A stretch of 64,000 nt of DNA from Chloroflexota bacterium (GTDB taxonomy: Bacteria; Chloroflexota; UBA11872; UBA12225; JAJDUF01): the NCBI GenBank assembly GCA_022826725.1, contig JAJDUF010000010.1, positions 372,001-436,000 of the forward strand, given 5' to 3'. Within the stretch, counting starts at the first letter, position 1; the number at the start of each line of letters is the position of its first letter. The notes below the pieces were generated by a model. That model worked only from the letters and a program-made list of their open reading frames with translations. It did no database searches and was not told the origin of the DNA. Both the position numbers and the translations under genes were made by a program. Of the stretch, positions 16,065 through 24,996 are shown piece by piece.

Positions 16065-16736
16065 GTGCGAATCTTTCTGGACACGGCTAACATTGACGAG
16101 ATTCGGCAAGGCGTCCGCTGGGGTGTCGTGCATGGCATCACGACCAACCCCTCGCTCGTCGCCAAAGAGGGCGCCAACTTCCGCGACCGGGTGCTCGAAA
16201 TCTGTGACATCGTAGACGGACCGGTCAGTGCCGAGGTCACGGCTACCGACGCGGAGGGCATGATCGAACAGGGTGAGGACATCAGGACCTGGCATCCGAA
16301 CGTGGTGGTGAAAATCCCCACCATTCCGGAGGGCTTGACCGCCATCAAGGCGCTCACGGATCGCCCCGATCCCGTCACGATCAACGCGACCTTGATCTTC
16401 TCGCCGAACCAGGGCTTGCTCGCCGCCTTGGCCGGCGCAACCTACGTCAGCCCCTTCCTGGGACGCCTCGACGACATCTCGCACGATGGCATGGCGGTCG
16501 TCAGTGACTTGGCGCAGATATTCCGGGTGCAGGGCATCAGGAGCAATATCCTCGCGGCCAGCCTCCGCGCACCCCTGCACGTCGTGCGCGCAGCCAAGTG
16601 TGGCGCGCACGTCGTCACGCTGCCGTTCGCGGTGCTGGAGCAGATGATGAAGCACCCGCTAACGGACATCGGGCTGGAGCGTTTCCTAGCCGACTGGGAA
16701 GCCAGCCAGGCTGAGGCTATCTTGCAGCGGGTGTGA
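16065..16736 (+). CDS. Transaldolase, small (TalC/fructose-6-phosphate aldolase-like) subfamily
   Basis: 223 residues, the length of the short transaldolases. It starts at GTG with a strong upstream AGGAGAGG. MRIFLDTANIDEIRQG is the family N-terminus and TTNPSLVAKEG the second conserved block. Schiff-base Lys83 lies in NVVVKIPTIPEG, and TINATLIFSPNQ and YVSPFLGRLDD follow. It transfers dihydroxyacetone units in the non-oxidative pentose phosphate pathway, or cleaves fructose 6-phosphate; the two activities cannot be separated here without structural comparison of the active-site Gln/Glu. It stands alone, downstream of a 223-bp intergenic region whose left part is A+T-rich (15856-15890). Confidence 0.95.
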   Translation: MRIFLDTANIDEIRQGVRWGVVHGITTNPSLVAKEGANFRDRVLEICDIVDGPVSAEVTATDAEGMIEQGEDIRTWHPNVVVKIPTIPEGLTAIKALTDRPDPVTINATLIFSPNQGLLAALAGATYVSPFLGRLDDISHDGMAVVSDLAQIFRVQGIRSNILAASLRAPLHVVRAAKCGAHVVTLPFAVLEQMMKHPLTDIGLERFLADWEASQAEAILQRV

Positions 16737-16754
16737 CCACCGGCCTGCCGCAGA

Positions 16755-17153
16755 CTACGCCGCAGTTTGGTCGGCGCTGGTCTGCCGGAAGGCCGCTTCC
16801 CGCTCCGGCTCCGCAACGGCGGCCGGGTCCGGCAAGGACCAGTGCAGCTGCCGCTGTGCCCCGGGGAAGGTGGGGCAGGTGTCGCGGGCGTTGTCGCAGA
16901 CGGTGATGATGCAATCGAACGACTGACCGAGAAACCGGTGCACGTCTTTGGGCCGGTGTCCAGTCAGATCAATGCCCGCCTCGCTCATCACTCGCACCGC
17001 CAGCGGATGCACCACCGGTTTCGGGTCGGTGCCGGCGCTGAACGCCGCAAACCGCTCACCGCCCAGCGTCCGCAGCCACCCCTCGGCCAGCTGCGACCGC
17101 GCAGAGTTGCCGGTGCAGAGGATGAGCACCCGCCGTTTCTTTACCGTTGTCAT
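16755..17153 (-). CDS. arsC: Arsenate reductase, thioredoxin-coupled LMW-phosphatase type
   Basis: 132 residues from the ATG at 17153; a longer frame to 17300 runs into the divergent neighbour. It reduces arsenate to arsenite. LMW protein-tyrosine-phosphatase fold: ILCTGNSARSQLAEGWLR gives the P-loop with nucleophile Cys13. The redox relay needed in the ArsC branch is present: Cys86 and Cys93 in VCDNARDTCPTFPG. That pattern separates it from true phosphatases, which lack it. No arsR, arsB or acr3 adjoins it; the neighbour is a divergent nitroreductase starting 124 bp away. Confidence 0.92.
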   Translation of the reverse strand: MTTVKKRRVLILCTGNSARSQLAEGWLRTLGGERFAAFSAGTDPKPVVHPLAVRVMSEAGIDLTGHRPKDVHRFLGQSFDCIITVCDNARDTCPTFPGAQRQLHWSLPDPAAVAEPEREAAFRQTSADQTAA

Positions 17154-17276
17154 AATGCCTGCCCTCAATGCATTCGCTCCCGCAACGAGTGTATACACTA
17201 GATAGCGCCATAAGCACCGGGCACGTGCCCGGCCGCGCAGTAGATCATGGCGGACGGAGGGAGCGGAGACGTGCCG

Positions 17277-17936
17277 ATGGACTTGGCTACCGTTGACCAC
17301 CTGCTGACCACCACCCGCGCAGTACGGAAGCGCCTGGACCTAGAGCGTCCCGTCGAGCCGGAGGTGTTGGAGCGCTGTATCGAGATCGCACTACAGGCAC
17401 CCTCAGGCTCCAACCGTCAGGGCTGGCACTTTGTCGTGGTCACCGATCCGGCCCGGCGCCGGGCGTTGGCCGACCTCTACCGCCGCTCATTCCGGGCCTA
17501 CGCTACCAGCAACCGGACACAGCCACCACCGGGGACCGCTACGGACGACCCGCGGATCGCGCAAGCACCGCGGGTTCGGTCGTCCGCCACCTACCTAGCC
17601 GAGCACATGCATGAAGTGCCGGTTCTAGTCATTCCCTGTATCGAAGGCCGCGCCGAGCACGCCGACGTATCCACCCAAGCCGGCCTCTACGGCTCGATCC
17701 TCCCCGCTACCTGGTCGCTCATGCTGGCGCTGCGAGCGCGTGGTCTCGGAACGGCATGGACGACGCTCCATCTCGTCTACGAGCGCGAAGCAGCAGCGAT
17801 CCTGGGCATACCCGCCAGCGTGACACAGGTAGCCTTGATACCGGTCGCCTACTTCCGCGGCACGGACTTCCGGCCCGCCAAGCGCCTGCCGGGGCGCGAC
17901 CGCACCCACTGGAACACCTGGGCCGCCCGGCGCTAG
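17277..17936 (+). CDS. Nitroreductase-family FMN oxidoreductase
   Basis: 219 residues from the ATG at 17277, eight bases after a GGAG; the frame is open from an ATG at 17247. FMN-dependent oxidoreductase fold: LLTTTRAVRKRLDLERPVEP at the N-terminus is the usual R-x-x-R FMN-phosphate site, followed by IALQAPSGSNRQGWHFVVV, and GLGTAWTTLHL near residue 160 is the second FMN-binding block. Members reduce nitro-aromatics, quinones or other substrates with NAD(P)H; the physiological substrate is unknown. Divergent from arsC. Confidence 0.9.
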   Translation: MDLATVDHLLTTTRAVRKRLDLERPVEPEVLERCIEIALQAPSGSNRQGWHFVVVTDPARRRALADLYRRSFRAYATSNRTQPPPGTATDDPRIAQAPRVRSSATYLAEHMHEVPVLVIPCIEGRAEHADVSTQAGLYGSILPATWSLMLALRARGLGTAWTTLHLVYEREAAAILGIPASVTQVALIPVAYFRGTDFRPAKRLPGRDRTHWNTWAARR

Positions 17937-18010
17937 GGCCGGATGCGAGGCAAGCCGGGACCGTTCACCCCTACCGAACGGCGGACAGCGCGGCGTGACT
18001 TCAACCCGGA

Positions 18011-19030
18011 CTAGCTCACAGCAAAGAGGACCTTGCCACTCCGGCCGGCATCGGCAACGGCAAAGGCTTCGGAGGCGTCGTCGAGCGCATAGGTCGGCCC
18101 GGTAATGTCCCGCACCGGTAGCCGGTGCTGCTGGACGAATGCGAGCATCTCCGGCCACTCGTCAATGTCATAGATCCACGATCCCGCCAGGGTGAGCTGC
18201 TTGAGTACGGCCTGCTCGAAGACCTTGATCTCGACGGTCGCCTCGGGCTGGATCCCGACAAACACGACCGTACCACGCGGCCGCGCGCCGTCAATGGCGT
18301 TCGTCTGCGCGACGGCGTTGCCACTGGTGTCAATAGCTGCATCCACGCCGCGGCCCCCGGAAAGGTCGCGCAGGGTCGCAACTACGTCTTGCTCGCTGCC
18401 GTTGACGACCTCGCTGGCGCCCATCTGCTGTGCCAATTCCAACCGCTCCGGCACGACATCAACTGCGATAACACGGGCACCGAGCGCAGACCCGGCCTGC
18501 ACCGTGCAGAGTCCTACCGGGCCGAGGCCGAACACCGCCAAGGTCGTGCGGGCAGAGACACCGCCGCGCTTCAACGCAGCATAACCGGTGCCATAGTTGC
18601 AGGCGAGCACGGTGCCCTCTTCCCAGGAAAAGGCATCCGGTAGCGGCAGCGCGTTCCACGACTTCATCCGCTGGTAGTCGGCATCGGCCCCCTGCGGGAT
18701 GCGCTCGACGCCCCGCCAGCATTCCTTGGGGAGCCGTGCCCGACACGCTGGGCACTCGCCGCAGCCGCTGATGTGGTAGAGCGCCACCCGGTCACCGACA
18801 CGGGGAAGGAACACACCGGGACCCACCGCGGCGATTTCGCCGACCGATTCGTGTCCGACAATCTGGTCCGGGCCGGTACGCCCCGGCGTAAACTCGCGGT
18901 ACCAGTGCAGGTCGGACCCACAGATGGCCGCCATCCTGACGCGCACTACCACCTCGCCGGGGCCTGGTTCGGGATCGGGGAACTCACGCACGGCTACACG
19001 ACGTGCCTCAGGAACAATAACCCCTCGCAT
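18011..19030 (-). CDS. Zinc-dependent medium-chain alcohol dehydrogenase
   Basis: 339 residues from the ATG at 19030, which has an excellent AAAGGAGG Shine-Dalgarno; the frame is open 11 codons further. Catalytic zinc ligands: Cys in AAICGSDLHWY and the His-Glu pair in VGHESVGEI. The structural zinc site is intact (CGECPACRARLPKEC). Rossmann NAD(P) fold: VFGLGPVGLCTVQAGSALGA, followed by AVDVVPERLELA, with an acid at the end of beta-2 (VDVV), which favours NAD. It oxidises a secondary alcohol or polyol; the sorbitol/threonine dehydrogenase group is closest in layout. No pathway partner is evident nearby. Confidence 0.92.
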   Translation of the reverse strand: MRGVIVPEARRVAVREFPDPEPGPGEVVVRVRMAAICGSDLHWYREFTPGRTGPDQIVGHESVGEIAAVGPGVFLPRVGDRVALYHISGCGECPACRARLPKECWRGVERIPQGADADYQRMKSWNALPLPDAFSWEEGTVLACNYGTGYAALKRGGVSARTTLAVFGLGPVGLCTVQAGSALGARVIAVDVVPERLELAQQMGASEVVNGSEQDVVATLRDLSGGRGVDAAIDTSGNAVAQTNAIDGARPRGTVVFVGIQPEATVEIKVFEQAVLKQLTLAGSWIYDIDEWPEMLAFVQQHRLPVRDITGPTYALDDASEAFAVADAGRSGKVLFAVS

Positions 19031-19154
19031 GTGTCCTCGCCTCCTTTGCCCCTGGCCTCGCACTCTTGGCGAGGCGAAGCGTGTACTTCAGACGCTTAGG
19101 GCAGATTCTCCGGCGCTTAATCATACTAGCCCGGACAATCGCAGTGGCCAGTGG

Positions 19155-20417
19155 TCAGTAGTCAGACGCAAGCATGGCCCTGATCGCCGTCACAACCTGC
19201 TCGGCCGGCAGGAGGCGCATGCACAGGGTATGCCCCAACGGACAGTCGGCCGGCGCGCGGAGGTTGTAGCATGGGCTGCACGGGATTGCGGTCCGCAGCA
19301 CGTGCGCGCGTGCGCCGGGGACCGGCCCCGTGAGCTGGGGATCCGTCGGGCCGTGAATGGCGACCACCGGCCGGCCGAGCGCAACGGCGAGATGCAGCGG
19401 CCCCGTATCGCCGGCCGCGACGACGTGACACCGTGCAAGCACCGCCGCCAGTTCGCCGGGGGTGCTGGTGGCTCCGTCCAGCCGCAGTGCCGGGTGGCGC
19501 ATGGCCGCGACGATGCGCTCGACCAATGGGCGCTCGACCGCGCTGCCCAGGAGCGCGACCTGCACGCCCTCACCGGCCAACGTGTCGGCAACGTGTGCCC
19601 AGCGCGCCGGGAGCCAGCGCTTGGCGGCGCCATTCGCCGCTCCCGGATGGATGGCGACGAGCGAGACCCCGTGTGGAATGCCGGCGAGTAGGTCGGCGGC
19701 TCGCTGCCGTTCGGCGGCCGTCAGCGGAAACGTCAGCGACAGGTCGCCCTCACCCCGGCCCTCTCCCAGAGGGAGAGGGTGTGACCCGGCCGCCGGATGT
19801 CGCCGCAGTGAGGACGCTGCGGCGGAGACGACGCGCACGTTGTACGCCGCCTCGTGGAGCGGCTCCTGATACCGGCCGCCGGGTAGGGCGTGCGTGAGGA
19901 CGCGCGGATCGGCTTCGTCGCGGTAGCCGTACCGCAGCGGAGCACCGCTCAACAGCGCGAGCCGCGCGCCCATCCGCCCGTAGCAGCTTAGGACCACATC
20001 ATAGCGTCGTCGCCGGAGTAAGCGCACCAACGCGACAAAGGACCGCCACGTTGTTGGCCGGAGCCACGCTACTGGCCGGGTGAAGTGGTCGGTGTCCCGC
20101 ACGATGAACCGGTCAACATAGGTGAAGCGGCTGAGGACAGCGTATTGGTAGGTAGAGACGACAGCCTCCAGGCGTGCCGTAGGAAACAGGCGCCGCGCAG
20201 CGCGCAAGGCCGGAATCCAGAGCACCGCGTCACCCAGCAGCCCGAACCGCAGCAGCAAGATGCGCTGCGGCGCCGGCTGGCGGCTGCGGGCAGGCCGCAG
20301 CCAGCGAGCGAGCAGTCCCAGCAGCCCGAACAGGCGTGCCAAGAGCACCTCGCTCGCCGTGCGAGCCAGACGTCCCAGGAGACGCTGCGTGCTCAATGGC
20401 GGGTGTTCCACGGTCAC
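19155..20417 (-). CDS. GT9-family glycosyltransferase (heptosyltransferase-like)
   Basis: 420 residues. Two Rossmann-like domains of the GT-B fold: RILLLRFGLLGDAVLWIPAL at ~50-70 is the GT9 acceptor-side signature. AIHPGAANGAAKRWLPARWA, then CHVVAAGDTGPLHLAVALG with PVVAIHGPTDP form the nucleotide-sugar binding half. A C-terminal cysteine cluster (CSPCYN, C-x-C-like ending in HTLCMRLL) is as in WaaF/RfaF-type proteins. An in-frame copy of a dispersed palindromic repeat sits at ~19749-19781, encoding HPLPLGEGRGEGD, which is not part of the fold. Last gene of a minus-strand run: M28 peptidase, GT9, GT9. The product is probably a cell-surface glycan. Confidence 0.9.
   Translation of the reverse strand: MTVEHPPLSTQRLLGRLARTASEVLLARLFGLLGLLARWLRPARSRQPAPQRILLLRFGLLGDAVLWIPALRAARRLFPTARLEAVVSTYQYAVLSRFTYVDRFIVRDTDHFTRPVAWLRPTTWRSFVALVRLLRRRRYDVVLSCYGRMGARLALLSGAPLRYGYRDEADPRVLTHALPGGRYQEPLHEAAYNVRVVSAAASSLRRHPAAGSHPLPLGEGRGEGDLSLTFPLTAAERQRAADLLAGIPHGVSLVAIHPGAANGAAKRWLPARWAHVADTLAGEGVQVALLGSAVERPLVERIVAAMRHPALRLDGATSTPGELAAVLARCHVVAAGDTGPLHLAVALGRPVVAIHGPTDPQLTGPVPGARAHVLRTAIPCSPCYNLRAPADCPLGHTLCMRLLPAEQVVTAIRAMLASDY
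19749..19781. repeat. Dispersed GC-rich palindromic repeat, inside a GT9 gene
   Basis: Copy of the CTCACCCCGGCCC family with a perfect 9-bp hairpin CCCTCTCCC-AGA-GGGAGAGGG at 19759-19779, inserted in frame in the glycosyltransferase gene. Sister copies lie at about 27652, 30620, 44798, 50252, 53309 and 53475. Confidence 0.75.
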
Positions 20418-20433
20418 GGGCCCACACCTTCAG

Positions 20434-21819
20434 TCAGCGGTCGCGCCGCCGTGGCGCGTCACCTTCCGTCGCTACCCACACCCGTAGCGCCGCGGCGATG
20501 ACCTCCTCGGCGGTAATATCCGCCATGCAGGGATACATCTCCTGCGCCGGCGGTGGCAGGTCGAGGTAGCCACACGCGGCGCAGGGCCGCGGCGTCTGTA
20601 CGACGGCGTGCGCTTGGCGATCCGCTGCCGTCGGCCCATACGGGCCGAAGAGTACCGGATCGGCCGGACCAAAGAGGCGCACGGTGGGCACACCCATCGC
20701 CGCGGCCAGGTGTAACATGCCGTTATCGGGACCGATGGCAAGGCGGCACTGCTGGAGGAGAGTCGCCAAGACTCCTACCGAAGTCTCTCCGGCCACGACG
20801 GCCGTCGGTGTGGATAGCGCCGCCACGAGCCGCTCGGCCAAGGGCTTCTCCGCGGGAGTGCCGGTGACGAGACAGCGCACGCCGTAACGGCCGGCAAGAT
20901 GGTCAATGACCAACGCCCAGCGCTCCGGTGCCCAGATTTTCGCCGGGCTGCCGGCGCCCGGCGCCACGGCGACCACCGGCGGGATGGTCCACTCCACGCC
21001 CGGCCGCGGCGCGTCAAGCCGGTGCAGCGCCCAGAGCCGAAAGGCCTCCGCGCGATCCTCCTCCGTCGGCTCCAGTGTCACCGGCGGCGACTGCCGGTCG
21101 AGATAGCCCTGTCCAAGCTCCGCCAAGGCAAGCTCCGCCAGGTCCAGGTTGTGCTCCACGACGTGCTGGTGCAGCGCCAACTCTGCACCAGCGTCAACGT
21201 TGTCGGGTGGCGCAGAGCCGGCGGCCAGCGACTCCGGTGGTGGCAAGCCGTCCGTCAGGAACGGCGCCGTGCCCGGCGTGAGGTATCCGAGGCGGCGCGG
21301 AATGTGCGCCAGATACATCAGGGCTGCCCCCCACCAGAAGTCCGGGCGAAGATTGACGGCCAGATCGAACCGCGCCGCGCGCACCTGGCGCGCCAGCCAC
21401 CACAGTCGGACGTAGGGGAGTATCCGGGCCAGCGGACCGGGCGGGCCGGATCGTGCGAAGCCCGGAAACGGGTACGACCAGACTCTCAATACGCCGGGGA
21501 GCCGGGCGGCCACCTCGGCCGACCACGGCCCGGCCATGTAGGTGATCGTTGCCCAGGGACAGACGGATTGAAGCCATTGCACTGCCGGCGAGGTGCAGAG
21601 TACGTCGCCCAGATGATCGGGGCGGATGAGCAGCACGCGCGGCGTGGTACCGGGGATGGGGCCGGGCGGGGGGCGCGGCCCCGGCCCGAGGCGGGCAATG
21701 AGCGCCAGTACGCATTCCCGCGCCCGATTGACCGGCTCACCCGCCTGGACCCTGGCCCGGACCGGCGCGCACATGGCTGCGAGGCGTTGCGCGTCACCCT
21801 GCTCGTGCGAGCCAGGCAT
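20434..21819 (-). CDS. GT9-family glycosyltransferase (heptosyltransferase-like)
   Basis: 461 residues, about 100 longer than a typical GT9 protein; the extra length is an N-terminal ~60-residue segment and a proline-rich insert near 180-220. RVLLIRPDHLGDVLCTSPAV is the GT9 N-terminal signature, and VAPGAGSPAKIWAPERWALV plus AIGPDNGMLHLAAAMGVPTV with RLFGPADP form the donor half. A cysteine set near the C-terminus (RPCAACGYL and YPCMADI) parallels the next gene's. It starts 10 bp after the M28 peptidase gene ends and stops 16 bp before the next GT9 begins, so the three are one transcription unit. The two GT9 enzymes probably act in sequence on a surface or exported glycan. Confidence 0.9.
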   Translation of the reverse strand: MPGSHEQGDAQRLAAMCAPVRARVQAGEPVNRARECVLALIARLGPGPRPPPGPIPGTTPRVLLIRPDHLGDVLCTSPAVQWLQSVCPWATITYMAGPWSAEVAARLPGVLRVWSYPFPGFARSGPPGPLARILPYVRLWWLARQVRAARFDLAVNLRPDFWWGAALMYLAHIPRRLGYLTPGTAPFLTDGLPPPESLAAGSAPPDNVDAGAELALHQHVVEHNLDLAELALAELGQGYLDRQSPPVTLEPTEEDRAEAFRLWALHRLDAPRPGVEWTIPPVVAVAPGAGSPAKIWAPERWALVIDHLAGRYGVRCLVTGTPAEKPLAERLVAALSTPTAVVAGETSVGVLATLLQQCRLAIGPDNGMLHLAAAMGVPTVRLFGPADPVLFGPYGPTAADRQAHAVVQTPRPCAACGYLDLPPPAQEMYPCMADITAEEVIAAALRVWVATEGDAPRRRDR

Positions 21820-21829
21820 TGCTCTCCCC

Positions 21830-23368
21830 TCACTCGGCCACGAGCTGCTGAATCACCGCGAGGCCCAGCCGGGCAAACCGCGCCAGATGGCCCGCCTGAA
21901 TACGGTCAGGGGTATCGGTCTCCTTGTGGTAGTGCGTGTCGTTCGGAGCGTGGAAGACAAGCGCTCGAATCCCGGCAGCTGCGAACGGAGCATGATCGCT
22001 GCGATGCTCTATCTCCACTCCCAATGGTTGCGCCGTCCAGCCCTGCTGTTGCGCGAGCCAGATGGCCAGGTCCGTAAGCTCGGTGCTGCCCCCCACACCG
22101 AGCACGTCGCCGACCCCAAGCATGTCGTAGTTGAGCATTGCCACGAATGACTGTCGCTGCTGCGCGTCCAGCCGTTCTACGAAGTGTCGGCTCCCGTGCA
22201 AGCCGTCTTCCTCGGCCCCAAAGGCGACAAAGTAGATGGTCAGGTCCTCGGGGAGCACATAGGTCGAGAGCACGCGGGCAAGCTCCAGGAGCACCGCCGT
22301 CCCGGTGGCGTTGTCGTTGCCGCCCGGACTTTTCTTGACGGAATCGTAGTGTGCCCCGATCAACAGCATCCGCGCACCCAGACCGGGACGCTCGGCGATC
22401 ACATTGGTTGTAACCCGCTGGACAATCTCCGCCCCGACCGTCACCCGTACTAACACGGGACCGCGCGATGCCTGCTCGACAAGGTGTTGGCCCGTTCGAC
22501 CGTCGAGTCCCAACACCGGCACCGGCACCAACTCACCAAGACTCCCGCGGAGCGGCCCGGGACGGTCGTTATAGATCATCACCGCGCCTGCCCCGGCCTC
22601 GGCCGCCGCCAACGCTTTGTCGCGGAACCTAATCCCGCCGCCGCGGCGGATGAGGGCAATACCACCCTCGAATCCCCCATCCGGTATATCCTCGGGGCGA
22701 CCGATGCCGGCACGAATCAACCGACCCTCCACCTCACCGGCCGGCGAGTACTCCATAGGAATACCGTCCAGGCTCGCACCGCCCGGAAGCAGTTCCACTT
22801 TGCTGCCATGATCGACAAACTTGGTGTATTCGAAGAGTTGCTGATGGACTTCGTAGCCATAGGAGTCAAACTGATCGGCGATGTATTCCGCCGCCAGCTC
22901 TGCCCCTTCCTCCCCGGCAACGCGCGGGCCAATCTCATGCGCCAAGGCCATGACGTGCTCCATCGCCCGCTCGGCGGAGAAGACCGCCGTGGGACGCGGC
23001 GTCGGCGTTGGCTCCGGGGTTGCCGACGGGGTGACGGTAACGGTGTGCGTCGCCGTTGACGTCGCCGTTGACGTGGCGACGACGGTGGGCCGGAAGGTCG
23101 GGATCGCGGGGCTGGGAGAAGGCGGTGCGGGCGCCGTTGCTGTCGCCGCCTCGGTGGGCACGGCGAGGACAGTAGGCAGGGGTACGTCCGGCCCCGCCGC
23201 CGGGTCCCACTCACAGGCGGCCAGTGGCAAGACAAGGCTGGCGGCTAGGAGCAACCAGGCCACCGGCCACTGCCACAGTCTTGACCAGAGTCTCCCGCGC
23301 TCCGGATCGTCGCCGCCGCGCGACGTTGACGATCCTGAGGGCGCTTTTCTATAATTCTTAGTATTCAA
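21830..23368 (-). CDS. Lipoprotein M28-family aminopeptidase with PA domain
   Basis: 512 residues from a TTG start that has no good ribosome site, so the N-terminus is uncertain. Signal peptide with lipobox LPLAAC (Cys52), then a Thr/Pro-rich linker at ~60-125 (TSTATSTATHTVTVTPSATP). A protease-associated domain is inserted between ~205 and 330. The M28 zinc peptidase follows, with all five metal ligands visible: His in GAHYDSVKKS, Asp in GGNDNATGTA, catalytic Glu-Glu in FGAEEDGLHG, Asp in LNYDMLG and the final His in NDTHYHKETD. It removes N-terminal residues from peptides at the outer surface of the membrane. First gene of a run with two GT9 glycosyltransferases. Confidence 0.92.
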   Translation of the reverse strand: MNTKNYRKAPSGSSTSRGGDDPERGRLWSRLWQWPVAWLLLAASLVLPLAACEWDPAAGPDVPLPTVLAVPTEAATATAPAPPSPSPAIPTFRPTVVATSTATSTATHTVTVTPSATPEPTPTPRPTAVFSAERAMEHVMALAHEIGPRVAGEEGAELAAEYIADQFDSYGYEVHQQLFEYTKFVDHGSKVELLPGGASLDGIPMEYSPAGEVEGRLIRAGIGRPEDIPDGGFEGGIALIRRGGGIRFRDKALAAAEAGAGAVMIYNDRPGPLRGSLGELVPVPVLGLDGRTGQHLVEQASRGPVLVRVTVGAEIVQRVTTNVIAERPGLGARMLLIGAHYDSVKKSPGGNDNATGTAVLLELARVLSTYVLPEDLTIYFVAFGAEEDGLHGSRHFVERLDAQQRQSFVAMLNYDMLGVGDVLGVGGSTELTDLAIWLAQQQGWTAQPLGVEIEHRSDHAPFAAAGIRALVFHAPNDTHYHKETDTPDRIQAGHLARFARLGLAVIQQLVAE

Positions 23369-23460
23369 CTCAACATTAGGTGTATGGCGGAGGTTGCGGC
23401 ACTGGTGAGAGCTTCACCAGAGTCTACCAGTGTTAACGCATTCCTCAATCCGAGGGTTGT

Positions 23461-23898
23461 ATGCGTGTCTCGCTGAAGAGCGATTATGGCTTGCGGGCGC
23501 TGCTCGATCTGGCCGAGCGCGCCGGGCAAGGGCCGGTACGGTGCGAAACCATTGCCACCCGGCAGGAGATACCCCAGTCGTATCTCGATCAGCTCCTGTC
23601 GGTCATGCGGAAGGCCGGTCTCGTGAGCAGCACCCGCGGGCCACGCGGGGGCCATCAGCTCCAGCGTCCGCCGCGCGACATCCGCTTGGCGGAGGTGTTG
23701 CTGGCGCTGGAGGGTGAGTTGTTGGGGCCGGCGCCACCCAATAACGAAACGGCCGCCGCGTTACCGAGTGTGCGGGTGCAGCGGGAGCTATGGCAGCGTG
23801 TACGCCAGGAGATAGAGCGTATCCTGGAAGAGACCACCATTGAGGACTTGCTCAACCGACAGCGTGTTCTCAGCGCCCAGTCGCGGTACTACATCTAG
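23461..23898 (+). CDS. Rrf2-family transcriptional regulator, probably CymR-like
   Basis: 145 residues. Rrf2 winged helix-turn-helix: [18 protein letters not shown] at the N-terminus, [20 protein letters not shown] as recognition helix and GPRGGHQL as wing. The three cysteines that hold the Fe-S cluster in IscR are absent from the equivalent loop ([18 protein letters not shown]), so it does not sense through a cluster of that kind. In Firmicutes the cluster-less member CymR represses sulfur genes and is controlled by binding cysteine synthase. Here the gene sits 104 bp upstream of cysK and leads a sulfur locus, so the same logic is a reasonable inference. It diverges from the M28 gene. Confidence 0.88.
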   Translation: MRVSLKSDYGLRALLDLAERAGQGPVRCETIATRQEIPQSYLDQLLSVMRKAGLVSSTRGPRGGHQLQRPPRDIRLAEVLLALEGELLGPAPPNNETAAALPSVRVQRELWQRVRQEIERILEETTIEDLLNRQRVLSAQSRYYI

Positions 23899-23946
23899 GC
23901 TATATTGACGTTTGCGCCTTACGGGCGGTGCCTCAATGCCTAGGCG

Positions 23947-23975
23947 CCTGGATTCCCGCGAAAGCGGGAATGACC
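23947..23975. repeat. Palindromic intergenic repeat, ATTCCCGC...GCGGGAAT
   Basis: Perfect 8-bp arms ATTCCCGC and GCGGGAAT around GAAA, flanked by CCTGG and GACC. It lies between the Rrf2 gene and cysK and was read into a spurious 25-residue N-terminal extension of cysK. Confidence 0.8.
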
Positions 23976-24002
23976 AGGAAATGTCAACAATGGAGTGCGC
24001 CA

Positions 24003-24920
24003 GTGAGTGAAGCACAGTTGGCGGAGAGTATCCTGGACCTGATCGGCCACACCCCGCTCGTGCAGTTGCGGCGCGTGCCCGGTGAGGGGACGGCGCAGGT
24101 CCTCGGCAAGCTGGAGAGTCGCAACCCCGGCGGCAGCGTGAAGGATCGCATTGCTCAGGCGATGATCGAAGCGGCGGAGCAGGAGGGACAACTGAAGCCG
24201 GGCGATACCATTGTCGAGCCGACCAGTGGCAACACCGGCATCGGCTTGGCCTTGGTGGCGGCCGTCAAGGGCTACCGGCTGGTGCTGACCATGCCCGAGG
24301 ACATGAGCCTGGAGCGCCGCAAGCTGCTGCGGCGGCTGGGCGCCGAATTCGTGCTTACACCAGCGCTCGAAGGCATGACCGGCGCCGTCTTTGCAGCCGA
24401 GCAGTTGGTCCGCGAGCAGGGCTATTTCATGCCCCAGCAGTTCGAGAATCCGGCCAATCCCGAAATCCACGCCCGCACCACCGGGCCGGAGATCGTGGCC
24501 GCGACGGGGGGGCAGGTGGATGCCTTTGTGGTTGGCGTGGGCACCGGCGGCACCATCACCGGCGCCGGGCGGGTCCTGCGCGAGGCAAACCCGCACGTGC
24601 TCCTCGTAGCGGTCGAGCCGGAGCGCTCGCCGGTGCTGGCCGGCGGCCGGCCGCGGCCCCATGCCATCCAGGGTATTGGCGCGAGCTTCGTGCCCGGCGT
24701 GCTGGATCGCACGCTGCTGGACGAGACCATCCCCGTCAGCGACGATGACGCCATCGCCATAATGGAGCGGCTGGCGCGGGAAGAGGGGTTGCTGGTCGGG
24801 ATTTCGGCCGGCGCCAACGTGTACGCGGCCTGTGCCGTCGCTCGCCGCCTCGGTGCCGGCAAGACGGTCGTCACCATCCTGCCGGACACCGGCGAGCGCT
24901 ATCTCAGCCTCGCTCCGTAA
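24003..24920 (+). CDS. cysK: Cysteine synthase (O-acetylserine/O-phosphoserine sulfhydrylase family)
   Basis: 305 residues from the GTG at 24003, preceded by GGAG; upstream codons come from the palindromic repeat. PLP-dependent beta-replacement: Lys47 in [11 protein letters not shown] forms the internal aldimine, TSGNTG is at ~74-79, and the phosphate-binding glycine loop is [12 protein letters not shown]. It condenses an activated serine with sulfide, or with a thiocarboxylated carrier protein, to give cysteine. The next gene encodes a carrier/activating-enzyme fusion and a JAMM peptidase lies close by. That is the set used with CysM in Mycobacterium (cysM-cysO-mec), so carrier-dependent synthesis is plausible. 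The C-terminus ends [13 protein letters not shown], without an obvious CysM-type extension. Confidence 0.93.
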   Translation: MSEAQLAESILDLIGHTPLVQLRRVPGEGTAQVLGKLESRNPGGSVKDRIAQAMIEAAEQEGQLKPGDTIVEPTSGNTGIGLALVAAVKGYRLVLTMPEDMSLERRKLLRRLGAEFVLTPALEGMTGAVFAAEQLVREQGYFMPQQFENPANPEIHARTTGPEIVAATGGQVDAFVVGVGTGGTITGAGRVLREANPHVLLVAVEPERSPVLAGGRPRPHAIQGIGASFVPGVLDRTLLDETIPVSDDDAIAIMERLAREEGLLVGISAGANVYAACAVARRLGAGKTVVTILPDTGERYLSLAP

Positions 24921-24996
24921 CAAGGGTGCTATCCATCAACGGCAGCGGCTACACTTAAGAAACGCACACAGATCAGGGAACAAAGGAGGACGCACG

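Noticed and set aside
23928-24002. N-terminal extension of cysteine synthase
   Set aside because: The codons come from the palindromic repeat at 23947-23975, and conserved sequence begins at the GTG at 24003.
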